Assembly: GCA_013139755.1 (NCBI GenBank)
Contig: WTAG01000134.1
Location: 1-6,624 of the forward strand
Direction of reading: 5' to 3'
Origin: Methylomarinum sp.
GTDB taxonomy: Bacteria; Pseudomonadota; Gammaproteobacteria; Methylococcales; Methylomonadaceae
Length of the DNA stretch: 6,624 nucleotides
The notes beneath the pieces are model-generated. The model did not search any database and had not been told where the DNA came from. It worked only from the letters and a program-made list of their open reading frames with translations. Position numbers and translations under genes: made by a program. Positions 4,486-6,624 of this stretch are shown here, one piece after another; the first letter of the stretch is position 1, and every line of letters begins with the position of its first letter.

Positions 4486-6624
4486 TGAGACCTCTTCATT
4501 TAAGCATCCGAGCTTTTGGCCCTTATGCTGAGCAACAAGTTTTTGATTTTCAATTATTGGGTGAGCGTAATTTATTTTTAATTACCGGGGATATTGGTGC
4601 GGGTAAAACCACGGTTTTTGATGCTATTTGCTGCGCTTTATATGGCGAAACATCTGGAGGAGAGAGAACCGTTGAAGATATGCGTTCTCACCATGCCCAG
4701 CCAGAAACAAGTACTGAAATAACCCTGGATTTTTCTATTCAGGGGGCGCTTTACCGGGCATGCTTTTCACCTAGACAACAAATCCCTAAGAAAAGAGGGG
4801 AAGGATTTACCGAGCAATCGGTACAGTCTGCTTTATACCAAATTGACTTTGTTGAACAAAGCAATGAACAGGCAACTTTATTATCCGAAAGCATTAGAAA
4901 CACCCGCCCAGAAGTAGAGGCTTTAATAGGCTTTAACGTCAATCAATTTCGCCAGGTTGTGATGCTGGCTCAAGGAAAATTCAGAGAATTATTAACCGCC
5001 AATTCTAGCGATAGAGAAGAGATTTTAAAAACCCTGGTTGATACTGAATTTTTATCTCGCTTTGAAAGAAAGCTTAAAACACTTGAAGCTGAACTTAAAC
5101 AAAAAGTAACTGAGTTAGAGTCTCAAATTAAAGGCTTATTAAAAACCGAGAATGTTGATTCTATTGAGGACTTACGCCCCCAGCAACTAGAAATTAAGCA
5201 ACAGCAGAGCCAAGTAGATAAAGAGATTGTAGTCGCCGAATCAACGCGTTTAAAAGCAGAGAATGATTTAAACCAGGCGATTGCAATGAATAAACTGTTT
5301 GTTCTACACCAGAGTTTACTTCTTGCCCAACAAAATCTACTGGCACAAAAAGCCACCTTTGATACGCTGGCCTTGTCCTTAGAAACACATACAAAAGCCG
5401 AAAAACTTTGGCCTGATTATCGCCTGTATGAAGATGCAAATAAAGCCTTATGTTTACTCAACGTTACCTTAAAACAAGCTAAAGAAACATTAACAAATTG
5501 CAGTCAGCTAGCAACTAAAACGGCTGATGAACTGAAATATATGGAAGCGGATGAGAAGGTTCAGCAGCAAAGAAAATTAGAATTACACGAGCTTAAGCAA
5601 ACTAATGAAGCCTTAGCTTTATTATCAGTCAATAGAATAAAACATCAGCAAACTGTTGATCTTTTTAGCCGTTCAGAGCAGCTGGTATTACACGCTGAAA
5701 AAAAACTAAAGACTGACCTGCAACAACTGGAATCCAACGATATCGCACTCAATAAGCTGAGTCATTGCGAGACCCAATCATTAGAAACTGAGCATCTATT
5801 ATTACAAAATAAACAGTTGCTAAAACAGTTAAATCGCATTAAAGAAACAGAAAAAAAGCAGATCAAAATTGAAGCGATTGCCAATAAATTACAGCAACAG
5901 TTTATCCAGCAAAATGCTGTAGTAGAATCCGTAGAGCAATCTCTACAACAGTTAGAAAGTGATCGGTTACAGGATATGGCATCTCACTTAGCGATACAAT
6001 TGAAACACGATGCGCCTTGTTCGGTTTGTGGCAGTGATCATCACCCAGCACCCGCCACCCCACCCCCACATATCCCTTCTAATCAACAGATAGACGACAG
6101 CAAGCAACAGTTAAAAATAGAACAACAAAAACGACTTGAGCTTCAACAACAATCAGATGAACAACATTGTCTGCTTGCTGGGACTCTCAGTGCGCTAGTA
6201 GAGCTTAGACATTCGCTATCAACAGAGACAGCAAGCATCGACAGCTGTATCAAGCAGAGCACTACTCTTGAGCAGCAACTAGAATCAATTAACATTCAGC
6301 TTAAGCAAAAACAGGCACTGCAACAAGATCAAAATAAGCTGAGACTTTCACTCAAACAGGCGGATGATGATCGGGGTAATTTACAATCCCAACTAAAAGA
6401 GCATCATTCTGAAATGATCGGCTTGGAAGGACAAATCAAAAGTCAGCTCAATAATATTCCCACTCAATTCCAAAACAAAACAGAGCTTAATCAAGACATT
6501 AATTTATTAGCTCAACAGCTTGCAGAATTTGACTCTCAATTTCAGGCCTTATCTGTTAAAAACAAATCTGCTCAACAACAATTAAATACAGCAATCGGCA
6601 CTCTGAGCAGTCTTGAAATCCAAC
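4485..6624 (+). CDS. sbcC: Exonuclease SbcC, ATPase subunit of SbcCD (3' end outside window)
   Basis: SbcC is the SMC/Rad50-like ATPase that clamps DNA ends for SbcD. About 713 codons are visible without a stop; family members are about 1000-1200 residues, so the C-terminal ATPase lobe (signature motif, Walker B) lies beyond the window. Seen in order: N-terminal lobe MRPLHLSIRAFGPYAEQQ; Walker A GDIGAGKTT (35-43, K41); the FDAICCALYGETSG helix; Q-loop Q157 in FRQVVMLAQGKFRELL; a first long coiled coil (about 180-505, rich in Gln, Glu, Leu and Lys); the zinc hook C512-S-V-C515-GSDHHP; a Pro-rich turn; and the returning coil from about 535. The Walker A reads GDIGAGKTT rather than the GPTGAGKST of E. 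coli, a change also seen in other bacterial SbcC. The ATG overlaps the sbcD stop by one base. The function call is firm. Confidence 0.96.
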   Translation, partial: MRPLHLSIRAFGPYAEQQVFDFQLLGERNLFLITGDIGAGKTTVFDAICCALYGETSGGERTVEDMRSHHAQPETSTEITLDFSIQGALYRACFSPRQQIPKKRGEGFTEQSVQSALYQIDFVEQSNEQATLLSESIRNTRPEVEALIGFNVNQFRQVVMLAQGKFRELLTANSSDREEILKTLVDTEFLSRFERKLKTLEAELKQKVTELESQIKGLLKTENVDSIEDLRPQQLEIKQQQSQVDKEIVVAESTRLKAENDLNQAIAMNKLFVLHQSLLLAQQNLLAQKATFDTLALSLETHTKAEKLWPDYRLYEDANKALCLLNVTLKQAKETLTNCSQLATKTADELKYMEADEKVQQQRKLELHELKQTNEALALLSVNRIKHQQTVDLFSRSEQLVLHAEKKLKTDLQQLESNDIALNKLSHCETQSLETEHLLLQNKQLLKQLNRIKETEKKQIKIEAIANKLQQQFIQQNAVVESVEQSLQQLESDRLQDMASHLAIQLKHDAPCSVCGSDHHPAPATPPPHIPSNQQIDDSKQQLKIEQQKRLELQQQSDEQHCLLAGTLSALVELRHSLSTETASIDSCIKQSTTLEQQLESINIQLKQKQALQQDQNKLRLSLKQADDDRGNLQSQLKEHHSEMIGLEGQIKSQLNNIPTQFQNKTELNQDINLLAQQLAEFDSQFQALSVKNKSAQQQLNTAIGTLSSLEIQ

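Noticed and set aside
4751..5439. Three minus-strand open frames (63-81 codons) within sbcC
   Set aside because: All are antisense to the continuous SbcC frame with recognisable Q-loop and coiled coil; Cys/Ser-rich composition is typical of the complement of Gln/Glu/Lys-rich coil.
1..6624. CRISPR array, tRNA or rRNA genes
   Set aside because: No regularly spaced direct repeats and no cloverleaf or conserved rRNA segment was seen on either strand.

Overview
The window is AT-rich bacterial chromosome and reads as gammaproteobacterial. The grounds are a PpnP close to the enterobacterial type, an sbcD-sbcC pair joined by a TAATG overlap, a YcgR-like PilZ protein, and the remains of an integron integrase. 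No species can be named from the sequence alone; an aquatic gammaproteobacterium is an inference.

Layout. Bases 3-260 hold the last 85 codons of an unrecognised protein. Bases 261-646 are non-coding and contain a foldback element of about 190 bp with a strong GC-rich hairpin at its centre. Bases 647-1315 encode a two-domain PilZ (c-di-GMP receptor) protein. Bases 1362-1954 are a scar of mobile DNA: the end and C-terminal transposase remnant of an ISL3-type insertion sequence on the minus strand abuts the C-terminal third of an integron integrase on the plus strand. A frameshift removes the integrase's catalytic tyrosine. Bases 1955-2252 carry a C-rich/G-rich palindromic repeat, a second inverted repeat and the ppnP promoter. 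ppnP (2253-2567) ends at a good intrinsic terminator. It is followed by a NYN/LabA-like putative RNase (2741-3214), a second copy of the palindromic repeat, and then sbcD (3334-4485) and sbcC (4485 to the window edge, C-terminus missing).

How the parts relate. The left half (1-1954) is an accessory or decaying region, while the right half is housekeeping: nucleoside phosphorolysis, probable RNA processing, and the SbcCD hairpin nuclease. SbcD and SbcC form one complex and are almost certainly translationally coupled. The NYN gene lies just upstream in the same orientation, but a 119-bp gap with a hairpin repeat separates them, so joint transcription is only possible. I found no convincing new defence or mobile system. 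The observations most worth following are the dead integrase beside the IS remnant, the foldback (MITE-like) element with its exact 10-bp direct repeat, and the dispersed palindromic repeat.
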